Source of the DNA: Bifidobacterium psychraerophilum
GTDB taxonomy: Bacteria > Actinomycetota > Actinomycetes > Actinomycetales > Bifidobacteriaceae
Direction of reading: 5' to 3'
Length of the DNA: 64,000 nt
Assembly: GCF_000741705.1 (NCBI RefSeq)
Contig: NZ_JGZI01000009.1
Location: 186,001-250,000, forward strand
In this document: positions 18,909-28,924 of the stretch, in pieces
Layout of the letters: each line of letters starts with the position of its first letter
Numbering within the stretch: the first letter of the stretch is position 1
Notes under the pieces: generated by a model
The model's database searches: none
The model's input: only the letters and a program-made list of their open reading frames with translations
What the model was told of the DNA's origin: nothing
Position numbers and translations under genes: made by a program

Positions 18909-21900
18909 ATGAGCAGCACCTTCTTCCTGAACCGTCTGGCTTCCGAGCCACATGCCCTGGTCTTTTCCGGGCAGTCGACACCATGGACAGTGGCTTTGTC
19001 GGAATTGTCCGGCGACCCCACGATTGATGAGTCGCTCAGGCAGCATGCCCGGTCGGCACAGCGTCTGCTGGCACCGGTCGGTGCCGATCTGCTGGCCACC
19101 ACCGGCAAACCCACCGATCTCTTCGCTTTCGACGCGAATCCGGCGAAGCTCGGGCAGGCAGCCGATGCCACGGCGAGTGTCCCGGGCATCGCGCTTGCAC
19201 AGTTGGGTGCACTGCTCGACGCCGCCAATCTGGGGTACGACATCGCATCGGTCAAACCGCTCGCGGTGCTCGGTCATTCGCAGGGCATTCTCGCGGCGCA
19301 CATGGTGCAGGAGATAGCCTCGGCCGGATCCTTCGCCGCGGCGGCAAAGGGCGTGGACGAGATTCTGGCGGTCGCGATGCTCATCGGAGCAGCAGGTACC
19401 CGTCAAAGCAGGCAACTGGGTCTGACGGCCCGGGGCGATGCCACTCCGATGCTGTCCATCAAGGGAGCGACCCGTGCACAGGTCGAACAGCTGATTTCGC
19501 GGGTGAACGACCCGCACGGTCCGATCGCCATCGCCGTCACCAATGCACCAAGCCACCATGTGCTGTCCGGCTACCCCGAGGACCTCGCGGCCTTCGCTGT
19601 CGAAGTGGACAAGGAACACAAGCGTCAGGCGAAGCTGCGTGAGGAGAAGATCCGGGGAGGCGCGGTATTCGCCCCCGTGCTCGAATATCTTGAGGTCACA
19701 CTGCCTTTCCATTCACCACTGATGCGTGAGGCGGTAGATCTCACGGTATCCTGGGCGACCGCCTGTGGTCTGGATTCCAAGCGTGCCCACACCCTGGCGC
19801 AGGAGGTGCTGCTCAATGAGGTCGATTGGGTCAGGCAGATCCATGACGTGCTTGCGCAAAGCGACCCGACGAAACTGTGGATCGTCGATATGGGTCCCGG
19901 AGTCACACTCGGCAAACTGGTGGGTGCCCTGGTCCAGGGCACAGGCGTCGGCATCGTCGAAGCCGCGTCGAGCGCGGACCGTGCAACACTCTCCACGCTG
20001 GAAGGCGAACCAGGACGCACACAGGACTGGAAGCGCTTCGCACCGGCTGTGATCAACACTCCCGCCGGCGATAAGATCCGCACACGCTTCAGCGAGCTGA
20101 CAGGTAAGGCACCTGTGCTCCTCGCCGGTATGACACCCACGACCGTGGAACCCGAGATCGTGGCCGCCGCCGCGAATGCAGGCTACTGGGCCGAGTTGGC
20201 CGGTGGCGGTCAGGTGACCGCAGAGGTCTTCGACCAGCACGTCGAGCGTCTTGAGCAGGAACTCGACGAAGGCCGCACGGTCGAATTCAATGCGATGTTC
20301 ATGGACCGGTACCTGTGGAACCTCCAGTTCGGGACGCAACGGATCGTTCCGAAGAAGCGCTCATCGGGCACCCCGATAGATGGTGTGGTGATCTCCGCCG
20401 GCATCCCTGAGCTGGATGAGGCCAAGGATCTCATCGCCTCCCTGCAGGCCGATGGCTTCCCATACGTCTCCTTCAAACCCGGAACCGTCGACCAGATTCG
20501 TCAGGTGGTGCGTATCGCCAAAGCCGTCGCACCCACCGATGTGCTGATCGAAGTCGAAGGAGGGGCCGCCGGCGGTCACCATTCATGGGAATCTCTTGAT
20601 GACCTGCTGGTCAGCACCTACGCGGAGATGCGTTCCTGCGAGAACCTCGTACTGGTCGTAGGTGGAGGCATCGGCACGCCTGAGCGCGCGGCCGACTACA
20701 TCTCGGGCGAGTGGTCGAGGACATACGGACTGCCGGACATGCCGGTTGATGGCGTGCTCGTGGGCACCGCCGCGATGACCGCGAAGGAGGCGCACACCAG
20801 CGCCCAGGTCAAGCAGATGCTGGTGGATACGCCGGGAATCACCGACAACGGCCCCGATGCGGACCCCTTCGCCCCACTCGGCGAGAAATGGGTTCCCAGC
20901 GGACAGTCCGTCGGTGGTGTGACCTCGGGGCTGAGCCATCTGCATGCCGACATCTATGAATTGGAGAACTCCTCGGCTCAATGCGGCCGTCTCCTGGTGC
21001 GTATGATGAAGCACCCCGAGGAGATAGAGACACGTCGTGACGAGGTCATCGAGGCGCTGAGCAAAACAGCGAAGCCCTATTTCGGTGATCTTGAAAGCAT
21101 GACCTACATGCAGTGGGCGCAACGCTTCGCGGAACTCACCTATCCCTGGGCGGACGGCACCTACGTCGACCGCTTCCTTCATCTGCTGCATCGCATCGAG
21201 GCTCGCGTCTGCGATCAGGAAAGCGGCGAATTCACCTCGCTCTTCGCCGACCGGGCTGATGTGAACGATCCGGCGCAGGCCCTCGCGAAGTTGGAGAAGG
21301 CCTATCCGCAGACCACGCAGCTGCTGATAACCCCAACCGATGTCGCGTGGTTCCCCACACTGGTTCGTGAGTATCCGAAACCGATGCCTTTCGTTCCGGT
21401 CATCGACAACGATCTGCTGCGGTGGTGGGGACAGGATCAACTCTGGCAGTCCGAGGATCCACGGTATTCAGCAGATTCGGTGCGTATCATTCCCGGCCCC
21501 ATCTCGGTCGGTGGCATCACCACCGTGGATGAGCCCGTCGCGAGCATTCTCGCCCGATTCGAACAGGCCGCCCTCGAACGCGTGCGTGGCAATGAGGACG
21601 CCCAGGGACAGGAGGCATTCGCCGAACTGTCCTGCGCGGCATCCGCCGAGGAGTTCATCCGACGCAGCCCGAACATCTCTTGGGTGGGCCACCTGATGGC
21701 CAACCCGGCATTCGGCACCGAAGTCGGCGATCCGCTCTACCAGATCACCAAAATCGGCGAGAACGCCTCCGGAGAGCTCTTCGATCTGGATCTGCATCTC
21801 GACACCTTCTGGGATAACGATCCTGATGGCGGCACCAGCAAGCACGCCGTGCGCCACATCGTGATCCCGCTGATCGTTGACGGCTCCCGCACGGGTCTGT

Positions 21901-24900
21901 TCCCCGTGGTGGACCGCGACCGTCTGCCGGAACACGTCTACGCGATGCTCGCGGCGACCGCAGGCATCGGCAACACGGCCATCACCGGGGACAAGCTCAC
22001 CGAAATGCCGAAGATCGAGCTGGTCGACGACAAGGAGACCTACCCCTTCGGCAAGGCGCACACCTCATACACCTTCTCGGCGAATCTTGGATTCGACCAC
22101 GAGGCCGCCACGGGTGGCGCTCTCACCGCCGGTCTGGTGCCATCCCGTCTGGCCCCCGATGCCTTGGTGGGTCCCGCCTGGCCTGCGATCTACGCGGCAT
22201 TGGGCTCCGTGTACGTGCATGGCTTCCCCGTGATCGAGGGACTGCTCAACGCGGTGCACCTCGACCATCTGATCAAGCTTGAGGTCACCGAAAGCGAACT
22301 GCTCGAGCATGTCGGCGAGAGCATCATGCTGACCAGCTGGGCCGAGGACTATCTCGAATCGGCTTCGGGGCGCGTGGTGACGATTCACGTCACGCACAGC
22401 ACCCAGGACGGGACCCTGCTGGCACAGGAGACAGAGCGATTCGCCATTCGCGGCCGTGCCTACAGCGACGCATTGCCGCCGGAAGCACCGGACTGCGGCG
22501 GTATCGAGGAGGAGACCCTGGGAACGCCACGTCGCCTGCTGCGCCGTGTCAAGGTCACCGCCCCCCTCAATATGACGGCCTTCGCGAGGACCTCCGGTGA
22601 CTTCAATCCGATTCACACCTCCACGCGTGGCGCCGCGGTCTCCGGACTCAGCGCCCCTCTGGTGCATGGCATGTGGCTGTCCGCCACGGCCCAGCACATC
22701 GCGCAGGCCTTCGACGATAGTGGCACCCATTACGAGATCGCCGGATGGACCTACAACATGTACGGCATGGTTCAGCTCGGCGACCAGGTCGAGGTCTCGG
22801 TCGAACGCATCGGCAAGGTCGATCACGGTGGTCTGGTGCTCGAAGTCACCAGCCGCATCGACGGGCAACTGGTCTCCCGCGGCACCGCGATCGCTTTGGC
22901 CCCGAAGTCGGCCTTCGTGTACCCGGGCCAGGGCATCCAGAAGCAGGGGATGGTGCTCGACGAGCGTGCGAAGTCCGCAGCGGCCCGCGAGACCTGGGAA
23001 CGCGCGGATGCGCTGACCCGCGAGAAGCTCGGATTCTCGATCCTCGCTGTGGTGCGTGACAATCCCAAGGAGCTCACCGCGAATGGGGTCACCTATCGTC
23101 ATCCTGAAGGGCTGCTCAATCTGACGCAGTTCACGCAGGTGGCGCTGTCCACCGTGGCCTTCGCCCAGACCGCGCGTCTGCGTGAGGCGGGTTCGGATAT
23201 CTGGCCCGCATACTTCGCCGGCCATTCCCTGGGGGAGTACAACGCCCTCAGTTCCTTCGCGGGAATCATCCCGCTGGAAACCGTGCTGGAGCTCGTCTTC
23301 CACCGTGGATCCACGATGCATCATCTGATCGACCGCGATGAGCGCGGGCGCTCGAACTATCGCATGGGGGCATTGCGCCCGAACCAGTTCGGTCTGGGCG
23401 ATGATGAGATCAAGGACTACATCAAGAGCGTCTCCGATGCCTCGGGTGAGTTCCTGGAGATCGTGAACTATAACCTCGCAGGCCAGCAGTACGCGATAGC
23501 CGGCACAATAGCCGGGTTGAAGTATCTGCAGGCCGATGCCTCGCACCGTGCCAAGGAGTATGGCGGCAAACCGCCGTTCATGATGGTTCCGGGCATAGAT
23601 GTGCCCTTCCACTCCACACTGCTGCGCAAGGGTGTCCCCGAATTCAGGGACAAGCTCCATGCGCTGCTGCCGCAGTACATCGACTACTCACGCCTTGAGG
23701 GCCGGTACATCCCGAACCTCGTGGCCGTGCCCTTCGAGATGACGAAGGACTTCGCCCGTTCGATTCTTGAAGTGGTGCCTTCCCAGCGGATCAAGGATGC
23801 GCTGGACGACGAGGCCGTATGGGATGAGTATGCCGCTGACGACCAGAAGCTCGGACGTCTGCTGCTCACCGAACTGCTCTCCTGGCAGTTCGCCTCACCG
23901 GTGCGCTGGATCGAGACCCAGGCCCTGCTCTTCGGATCCACCGCACAGGGGGGTCTCGGTGTTGAGGAATACGTCGAGGTCGGCCTCGGCAATGCGCCTA
24001 CGTTGGCGAATCTCGGGGCCAAGACACTCGCCCTGCCCGAGTTCTCGGGCCGTCATGTGACGGTATACAACGTGGGACGCGACGAGGGCCGGGTCTACAT
24101 GACCGATTCCGATTCCCTCGCCCAGGACTCCGAGGACGATTCGACGGAGGAGCATGTTCAGGCCCCCTCCGCACCAGCATCGGCCCCCTCGGCAAGTCCG
24201 GCGGCGGAATCCGCTCCAAGCCCTGCTCCTGCAGCCGCTTCGGCTCCCGTCGCCGTCGGCGGCGAGCGTCCCGCGGATATCGCGTACAAGGCCTCCGATG
24301 CCATCGCCACGCTGCTTGCCTATTCCGCCAAGGTGCGTGTGGATCAGATCGGTGCGAACGACACCACGGACACGCTGACCAACGGTGTTTCATCGCGCCG
24401 TAACCAGCTGCTGATGGATATCAGTTCCGAACTCGGAGTGGCGAGCGTCGATGGTGCGGCGGATGCCGACATCGCTTCGCTGAATGCTCTGGTGAATAAA
24501 GTCGCTCCGAATTACAAGGCCTTCGGACCGGTGCTCGGCGATATCGTGCGCGAACGTCTGCGTGCGCTCTTCGGAGCCGCCGGCGTGAAGTTGCAGCAGA
24601 TCGAGAAGCGGGTGACCGATGTGTGGCAGCTGGGTTCCGGCTGGGCATACGCCACGGTGTCCGCGCTGCTGCTGAACACCCGCGAGGGGGCCTCCTCGCG
24701 TGGCGGGGATCTGGCCACATTGTCCAGCGCACCCGTTTCCAGCGTCGCCGCCGCCAATGATCTGATCGATCAGGCCGTGCAGCAGGTCGCTCAGGCGCAG
24801 GGGCTGACGGTCGGTCTGCCGAGCAGCGGCGGTTCGGCTGGTGGTGCCGTGGTGGATTCGGCGGCACTCGACGCCTTCGCCCAAGAGGTCACAGGCTCGC

Positions 24901-27900
24901 AGGGTGTGCTTGCCTCGACCGCGCGATTCGTGCTGAATCAGCTCGGTGTGAGTGATCCGGTTGCGGAAATGGAAGACGATGGTAATGCCGCCGTGGTGGC
25001 CACGGTCGAAGCCGAACTGGGAGCCGACTGGCCCCAGCAGGTCGCGCCGCGTTTCGACGATCGCAAGGCGATTCTCCTCGATGATCGTTGGGCTTCCGCA
25101 CGAGAGGATCTTGCCCGTATCTTCTACACGAGGGATACCAGCCTGGGTGCTTTGAGCTTCCTGGGTGCCGGTGAAGAGGTTCAGGAACAGGCCGCGTGGT
25201 ATGCCGGCAAGTCCCGTAAATCCGGGGACGATGAACTCGCCCAGACCTTCATGCGCATCGCGCAGGAGGCCGCGCGGTCCATCGTGAATGATCCTTCGGC
25301 CTCACGTTTCGCCTCGGATGTCGCCGTGGTGACCGGCGTGGCCCCGAACTCCATCGCCGCTCAGGTCGTCGCCGGTCTGCTGGCGGGAGGAGCGACGGTT
25401 GTCGCCACTTCGCACAGCTTCAAACCCTCCACCATCGCCTGGGCCAAGCGCACCTACCGTGAGCATGCCGTGGGTGACGCCAAGCTCTGGGTGGTTCCGG
25501 CGAATCTGTCCAGTTACCGTGATGTGGATGCTCTGGTGTCCTGGGTCGGCAACGAGCAGAAGAAGACCACCGGGGCGACCACAACGGTGCTGAAGCCAGC
25601 ATACGAGCCAAGCCTCTTCTTCCCCTTCGCGGCACCTCCTGTGCATGGGACGATGGCTGATTCGGGTCAACTGTTCGAATCGCAGGCAAGGTTGATGCTC
25701 TGGGGAGTCGAGCGGGCGATCAGCGGTTTCGCGGCCCTGGGCTCCAGCGTCGATGTGCAGCACAGGATGCATGTGGTGCTGCCGGGATCTCCGAACAGAG
25801 GGATTTTCGGAGGGGACGGCGCCTACGGCGAAGTCAAGTCGGCATTCGACGCGATCGTCAACCGTGCCCGAGCCGAGAGGAACTGGTCGCAGCGTGTGAC
25901 CTTCGCCCATCCGCGGATCGGTTGGGTGCGGGGCACTGGTCTGATGGGCGGCAACGATCCCCTGGTGGAGGTCGTCGAACGCCATGGTCTGAAGACCTAT
26001 TCCACCGAGCAGATAGCGGTTGAGCTCCTCGATCTGTGCGTCGCCGATGCCCGCGTCAAGGCCATCAGCGCACCTTTGGACGTCGATCTCACCGGTGGTT
26101 TGGGGGATTCCCCGATCGACATCAAGGCCCTGCGCGCCGAGGCGGTGGCGGATGCGGAAGGTACCGCCTCCGAACAGGCATCGTCCGAGGACGCGCTGAG
26201 TGATGCGAAGGGCAAGGGCGGCGTCGACGCGACGATCAAAGCCCTCCCGACGCCTCATGTGCCGCGTCAGCCACAGGTGAATCTTTCCGAGTGGAAGCGT
26301 GTGAGCGCCAAGCCGGAGGACGAAATCGTGATCGTCTCGGTCGGCGAGCTCGGCCCCTGGGGTTCGGGTCGTACCCGCTTCGAAGCCGAGCTTGGTATCC
26401 ATTCGGATGGTCAGGTTGATCTGACGGCTGCCGGCGTGCTGGAACTGGCCTGGAACATGGGTCTGCTCGTGTGGCAGGACAGCCCGCAGGCCGGTTGGTA
26501 TGACGCCGACGGCAATGTGGTCCCGGAGGAGGATATCGCGGAGCGGTACCATGACGAGGTTGTGGCACGCTCGGGTATCCGTCCCTTCGACGAAGGCATG
26601 GGCAACGATTACAAGGATTCCTCGGATGAAGAGGAGACCGCCGTCTTCCTCGACCATGACGTTGAATTCTCCGTTCCTACCGAGGCCGTGGCACGCGAGT
26701 ATCTGAAACTCGATGACGCCCATACTTCGGTGCATCCCGACGCCGAGTCCGGGGAGTGGATCGTGACCAGGCACAAGGGTTCGATGATTCGCGTCCCGAG
26801 GCGCGCCACGATGAGCAGGACGGTCGGCGGGCAGTTCCCGAAGGGCTTCGACCCAATCAAGTGGGGTATCCCCGCCTCGATGGTGGGTGCGGTCGACCAG
26901 ATCGCACTATGGAACATCGTCACCGCGGTCGACGCCTACATCTCCGCCGGATTCTCCCCGGTCGAGATCCTGCAGGCCGTGCACCCCTCGATGGTGGCCA
27001 GCACGCAGGGCACCGGTTTCGGCGGCATGTCCTCGATGCGCAAACTCTATCTCGATCGCTTCCTCAACAAGGAAGTGCCGACCGACATACTGCAGGAGGC
27101 ATTGCCGAATGTGGTTGCCGCGCATGTGATGCAGGCCTATATCGGTGGTTACGGCAGCATGATCCAGCCGGTGTCGGCCTGCGCCACGGCGGCGGTCTCC
27201 CTCGAGGAGGGCGTTGACAAGATCGCCCTGGGCAAGGCGGACTTCGTGGTCACGGGTGCCATTGACGATATCGGTGTGGAATCGGTGATCGGCTTCGGCA
27301 ACATGAACGCCACAGCGGATTCCGCCGAGATGGAGGCTAAGGGCATCAAGCCGCGCTTCTTCTCCCGTGCGAACGATCGTCGCCGTGGAGGGTTCCTGGA
27401 GTCCCAGGGCGGTGGAACGATTCTGGTCACGCGAGGGGATATAGCCTTGCGGATGGGATTGCCTGTGGCCGGTGTCGTCGGCTACATCCACTCCTTCGCC
27501 GATGGTGGTCACACCTCGATTCCGGCTCCGGGTCTTGGTGCCCTTGCTGCAGGTCTTGGCGGTAAGGATGCCAAGTTGGTGCATGATCTCGATGCCTTGG
27601 GGGTCTCTCCCGATGAGATCGCCGTGGTCTCCAAGCACGACACCTCCACGAACGCCAACGACCCGAATGAGTCCGAGCTGCACAACACCCTGGCGCATGC
27701 CATCGGACGTGCCGACGGTAATCCCCTCTTCGTGATCTCGCAGAAGAGCCTGACCGGGCATGCCAAGGGCGGTGCGTGCATCTTCCAGATCAACGGTCTC
27801 ACCCAGCTCTTCAAATCAGGTGTGATCCCGGCGAATGCCTCGCTGGATTGCGTCGATCCGAAGCTGCGTCGTGACGATCATATGGTCTGGCTGACCAAAC

Positions 27901-28244
27901 CGCTTCCCGTCGGAACCGTCAAGGCGGGTCTGGTCACATCCCTTGGATTCGGCCACGTCTCGGGCTTCGGCGCGATTGTGAATCCCGGTGCCTTCGAAGC
28001 TGCAGTGGCGAACACCGCCGGCAAGAAGGCCTTGGAGGAATGGCGTGAGAAGGCCGATGCCCGTCTTGCAGCCGGACAACGGCACTTCATCGAAGGCATG
28101 ATGGGTCGCGCGGAGCTCTATACCCCGATCGACAATCGTCGCTTCCATGAGGACGGCCATGGCTATGACGGCCATGAGGTCGAGAAGGCCATGCTGCTCA
28201 ACCCAGAAGCCCGTCTTGGTGAAAGCGGTTACTTCGAGCGCTGA
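18909..28244 (+). CDS. fas: Type I fatty acid synthase, multifunctional
   Basis: This single chain of about 3,111 aa carries all FAS activities in bacterial type I order. Acetyltransferase: GHSQG, Ser124. Enoyl reductase: from about 400, VLLAGMTPTTVEPEIVAAAA. MaoC-like dehydratase: FARTSGDFNPIHTS, about 1225. Malonyl/palmitoyl transferase: GHSLGEY, Ser1440. ACP: GVSSRRNQ, near 1828. Ketoreductase: VVTGVAPNSIAAQVVAGL, about 2140. Ketosynthase: SACATAAVS with Cys2758, and KSLTGHAKGG with His2951. A Pro/Ala/Ser linker precedes the ACP. I choose the ATG at 18909, with AAAAGGA before it; a start at 18816 would touch the accD stop. All catalytic residues I can see are intact. Confidence 0.96.
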   Translation: MSSTFFLNRLASEPHALVFSGQSTPWTVALSELSGDPTIDESLRQHARSAQRLLAPVGADLLATTGKPTDLFAFDANPAKLGQAADATASVPGIALAQLGALLDAANLGYDIASVKPLAVLGHSQGILAAHMVQEIASAGSFAAAAKGVDEILAVAMLIGAAGTRQSRQLGLTARGDATPMLSIKGATRAQVEQLISRVNDPHGPIAIAVTNAPSHHVLSGYPEDLAAFAVEVDKEHKRQAKLREEKIRGGAVFAPVLEYLEVTLPFHSPLMREAVDLTVSWATACGLDSKRAHTLAQEVLLNEVDWVRQIHDVLAQSDPTKLWIVDMGPGVTLGKLVGALVQGTGVGIVEAASSADRATLSTLEGEPGRTQDWKRFAPAVINTPAGDKIRTRFSELTGKAPVLLAGMTPTTVEPEIVAAAANAGYWAELAGGGQVTAEVFDQHVERLEQELDEGRTVEFNAMFMDRYLWNLQFGTQRIVPKKRSSGTPIDGVVISAGIPELDEAKDLIASLQADGFPYVSFKPGTVDQIRQVVRIAKAVAPTDVLIEVEGGAAGGHHSWESLDDLLVSTYAEMRSCENLVLVVGGGIGTPERAADYISGEWSRTYGLPDMPVDGVLVGTAAMTAKEAHTSAQVKQMLVDTPGITDNGPDADPFAPLGEKWVPSGQSVGGVTSGLSHLHADIYELENSSAQCGRLLVRMMKHPEEIETRRDEVIEALSKTAKPYFGDLESMTYMQWAQRFAELTYPWADGTYVDRFLHLLHRIEARVCDQESGEFTSLFADRADVNDPAQALAKLEKAYPQTTQLLITPTDVAWFPTLVREYPKPMPFVPVIDNDLLRWWGQDQLWQSEDPRYSADSVRIIPGPISVGGITTVDEPVASILARFEQAALERVRGNEDAQGQEAFAELSCAASAEEFIRRSPNISWVGHLMANPAFGTEVGDPLYQITKIGENASGELFDLDLHLDTFWDNDPDGGTSKHAVRHIVIPLIVDGSRTGLFPVVDRDRLPEHVYAMLAATAGIGNTAITGDKLTEMPKIELVDDKETYPFGKAHTSYTFSANLGFDHEAATGGALTAGLVPSRLAPDALVGPAWPAIYAALGSVYVHGFPVIEGLLNAVHLDHLIKLEVTESELLEHVGESIMLTSWAEDYLESASGRVVTIHVTHSTQDGTLLAQETERFAIRGRAYSDALPPEAPDCGGIEEETLGTPRRLLRRVKVTAPLNMTAFARTSGDFNPIHTSTRGAAVSGLSAPLVHGMWLSATAQHIAQAFDDSGTHYEIAGWTYNMYGMVQLGDQVEVSVERIGKVDHGGLVLEVTSRIDGQLVSRGTAIALAPKSAFVYPGQGIQKQGMVLDERAKSAAARETWERADALTREKLGFSILAVVRDNPKELTANGVTYRHPEGLLNLTQFTQVALSTVAFAQTARLREAGSDIWPAYFAGHSLGEYNALSSFAGIIPLETVLELVFHRGSTMHHLIDRDERGRSNYRMGALRPNQFGLGDDEIKDYIKSVSDASGEFLEIVNYNLAGQQYAIAGTIAGLKYLQADASHRAKEYGGKPPFMMVPGIDVPFHSTLLRKGVPEFRDKLHALLPQYIDYSRLEGRYIPNLVAVPFEMTKDFARSILEVVPSQRIKDALDDEAVWDEYAADDQKLGRLLLTELLSWQFASPVRWIETQALLFGSTAQGGLGVEEYVEVGLGNAPTLANLGAKTLALPEFSGRHVTVYNVGRDEGRVYMTDSDSLAQDSEDDSTEEHVQAPSAPASAPSASPAAESAPSPAPAAASAPVAVGGERPADIAYKASDAIATLLAYSAKVRVDQIGANDTTDTLTNGVSSRRNQLLMDISSELGVASVDGAADADIASLNALVNKVAPNYKAFGPVLGDIVRERLRALFGAAGVKLQQIEKRVTDVWQLGSGWAYATVSALLLNTREGASSRGGDLATLSSAPVSSVAAANDLIDQAVQQVAQAQGLTVGLPSSGGSAGGAVVDSAALDAFAQEVTGSQGVLASTARFVLNQLGVSDPVAEMEDDGNAAVVATVEAELGADWPQQVAPRFDDRKAILLDDRWASAREDLARIFYTRDTSLGALSFLGAGEEVQEQAAWYAGKSRKSGDDELAQTFMRIAQEAARSIVNDPSASRFASDVAVVTGVAPNSIAAQVVAGLLAGGATVVATSHSFKPSTIAWAKRTYREHAVGDAKLWVVPANLSSYRDVDALVSWVGNEQKKTTGATTTVLKPAYEPSLFFPFAAPPVHGTMADSGQLFESQARLMLWGVERAISGFAALGSSVDVQHRMHVVLPGSPNRGIFGGDGAYGEVKSAFDAIVNRARAERNWSQRVTFAHPRIGWVRGTGLMGGNDPLVEVVERHGLKTYSTEQIAVELLDLCVADARVKAISAPLDVDLTGGLGDSPIDIKALRAEAVADAEGTASEQASSEDALSDAKGKGGVDATIKALPTPHVPRQPQVNLSEWKRVSAKPEDEIVIVSVGELGPWGSGRTRFEAELGIHSDGQVDLTAAGVLELAWNMGLLVWQDSPQAGWYDADGNVVPEEDIAERYHDEVVARSGIRPFDEGMGNDYKDSSDEEETAVFLDHDVEFSVPTEAVAREYLKLDDAHTSVHPDAESGEWIVTRHKGSMIRVPRRATMSRTVGGQFPKGFDPIKWGIPASMVGAVDQIALWNIVTAVDAYISAGFSPVEILQAVHPSMVASTQGTGFGGMSSMRKLYLDRFLNKEVPTDILQEALPNVVAAHVMQAYIGGYGSMIQPVSACATAAVSLEEGVDKIALGKADFVVTGAIDDIGVESVIGFGNMNATADSAEMEAKGIKPRFFSRANDRRRGGFLESQGGGTILVTRGDIALRMGLPVAGVVGYIHSFADGGHTSIPAPGLGALAAGLGGKDAKLVHDLDALGVSPDEIAVVSKHDTSTNANDPNESELHNTLAHAIGRADGNPLFVISQKSLTGHAKGGACIFQINGLTQLFKSGVIPANASLDCVDPKLRRDDHMVWLTKPLPVGTVKAGLVTSLGFGHVSGFGAIVNPGAFEAAVANTAGKKALEEWREKADARLAAGQRHFIEGMMGRAELYTPIDNRRFHEDGHGYDGHEVEKAMLLNPEARLGESGYFER

Positions 28245-28263
28245 TCGGCTCCGCTGTCTGCTG

Positions 28264-28325
28264 AAACCGCGCATGCGGGGCGCCATATCGCTAACAACGG
28301 TATGCCGCCCCGCATGCGCGGTTTT
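28264..28325 (+). terminator. Long hairpin between fas and acpS
   Basis: Two perfect 19-bp arms (28264-28282 beginning AAACCGCGCATG, and 28306-28324 ending GCGCGGTTT) enclose a 23-base loop, and TTTT starts in the right arm. It can end fas transcripts on the plus strand, perhaps with partial read-through into acpS, whose ribosome binding site begins only about 15 bases later. Confidence 0.7.
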
Positions 28326-28360
28326 GCTTCCAGGAGAGGACGAGAGGGAGAATGGGATAT

Positions 28361-28834
28361 ATGACAGCTAGTGTGCTTGGCCTTGGACATGATGTGGTGG
28401 ATGTCCCCACCTTCCTGGAGCAGCTCGATATGCCGGGATCGACATTCGGCGCCCTGTTCTCTTCGCGCGAGCGCAGACAAAGTGCGATGCGTGCGCAGAT
28501 GAAGGGGGACGGGGAAGGGGTCCATCTCGCCGCGCGCTGGGCGGGTAAGGAAGCCGTGATCAAGGCATGGGAGGAGGCCCTGGGCGCCAGGGTCTCTCCG
28601 TATACGCTGGAAACCGTACCTTGGGCTCGCATCGAGATACTCGATGATTCACGCGGCAGACCCCATGTGGTGCTCGCCGAGGAGGTGGGAAGGAAACTGA
28701 GGGACTCCCTGCGATCGGATCCCGGTGCCGACCCGGATGCGCCAGCGTGTGATCACGCATGGCATCTATCGCTCAGCCACGACGGGAGTATCGCCTCTGC
28801 CGTGGCCATACTCTGCCCGGTCGATGAGGACTGA
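28361..28834 (+). CDS. acpS: Holo-ACP synthase (4'-phosphopantetheinyl transferase)
   Basis: The 157-aa protein is AcpS-like: GLGHDVVDVPTFLEQL holds the Mg-binding Asp, LFSSRERRQS follows, and RWAGKEAVIKAWEEALG contains the conserved WAxKEAxxKA motif. It transfers phosphopantetheine from CoA to the ACP serine, here presumably that of Fas encoded just upstream. An ATG at 28352 is also in frame, but GAGGGAG is 10 bases before 28361 and only 1 base before 28352, so I use 28361. Confidence 0.88.
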   Translation: MTASVLGLGHDVVDVPTFLEQLDMPGSTFGALFSSRERRQSAMRAQMKGDGEGVHLAARWAGKEAVIKAWEEALGARVSPYTLETVPWARIEILDDSRGRPHVVLAEEVGRKLRDSLRSDPGADPDAPACDHAWHLSLSHDGSIASAVAILCPVDED

Positions 28835-28924
28835 GCGGATAATGTTTCCGGTCGATGCGGCCGTGTTGCTGTAACCCTTCCCGGCGATCGCTGCGGCAGC
28901 TGGATTCAGCCGAACACCCCGGCT

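Noticed and set aside
22065..23660. A 531-residue open frame on the minus strand inside fas
   Set aside because: It is the mirror of a GC-rich coding strand, has no family motif, and lies within a gene with clear catalytic domains.
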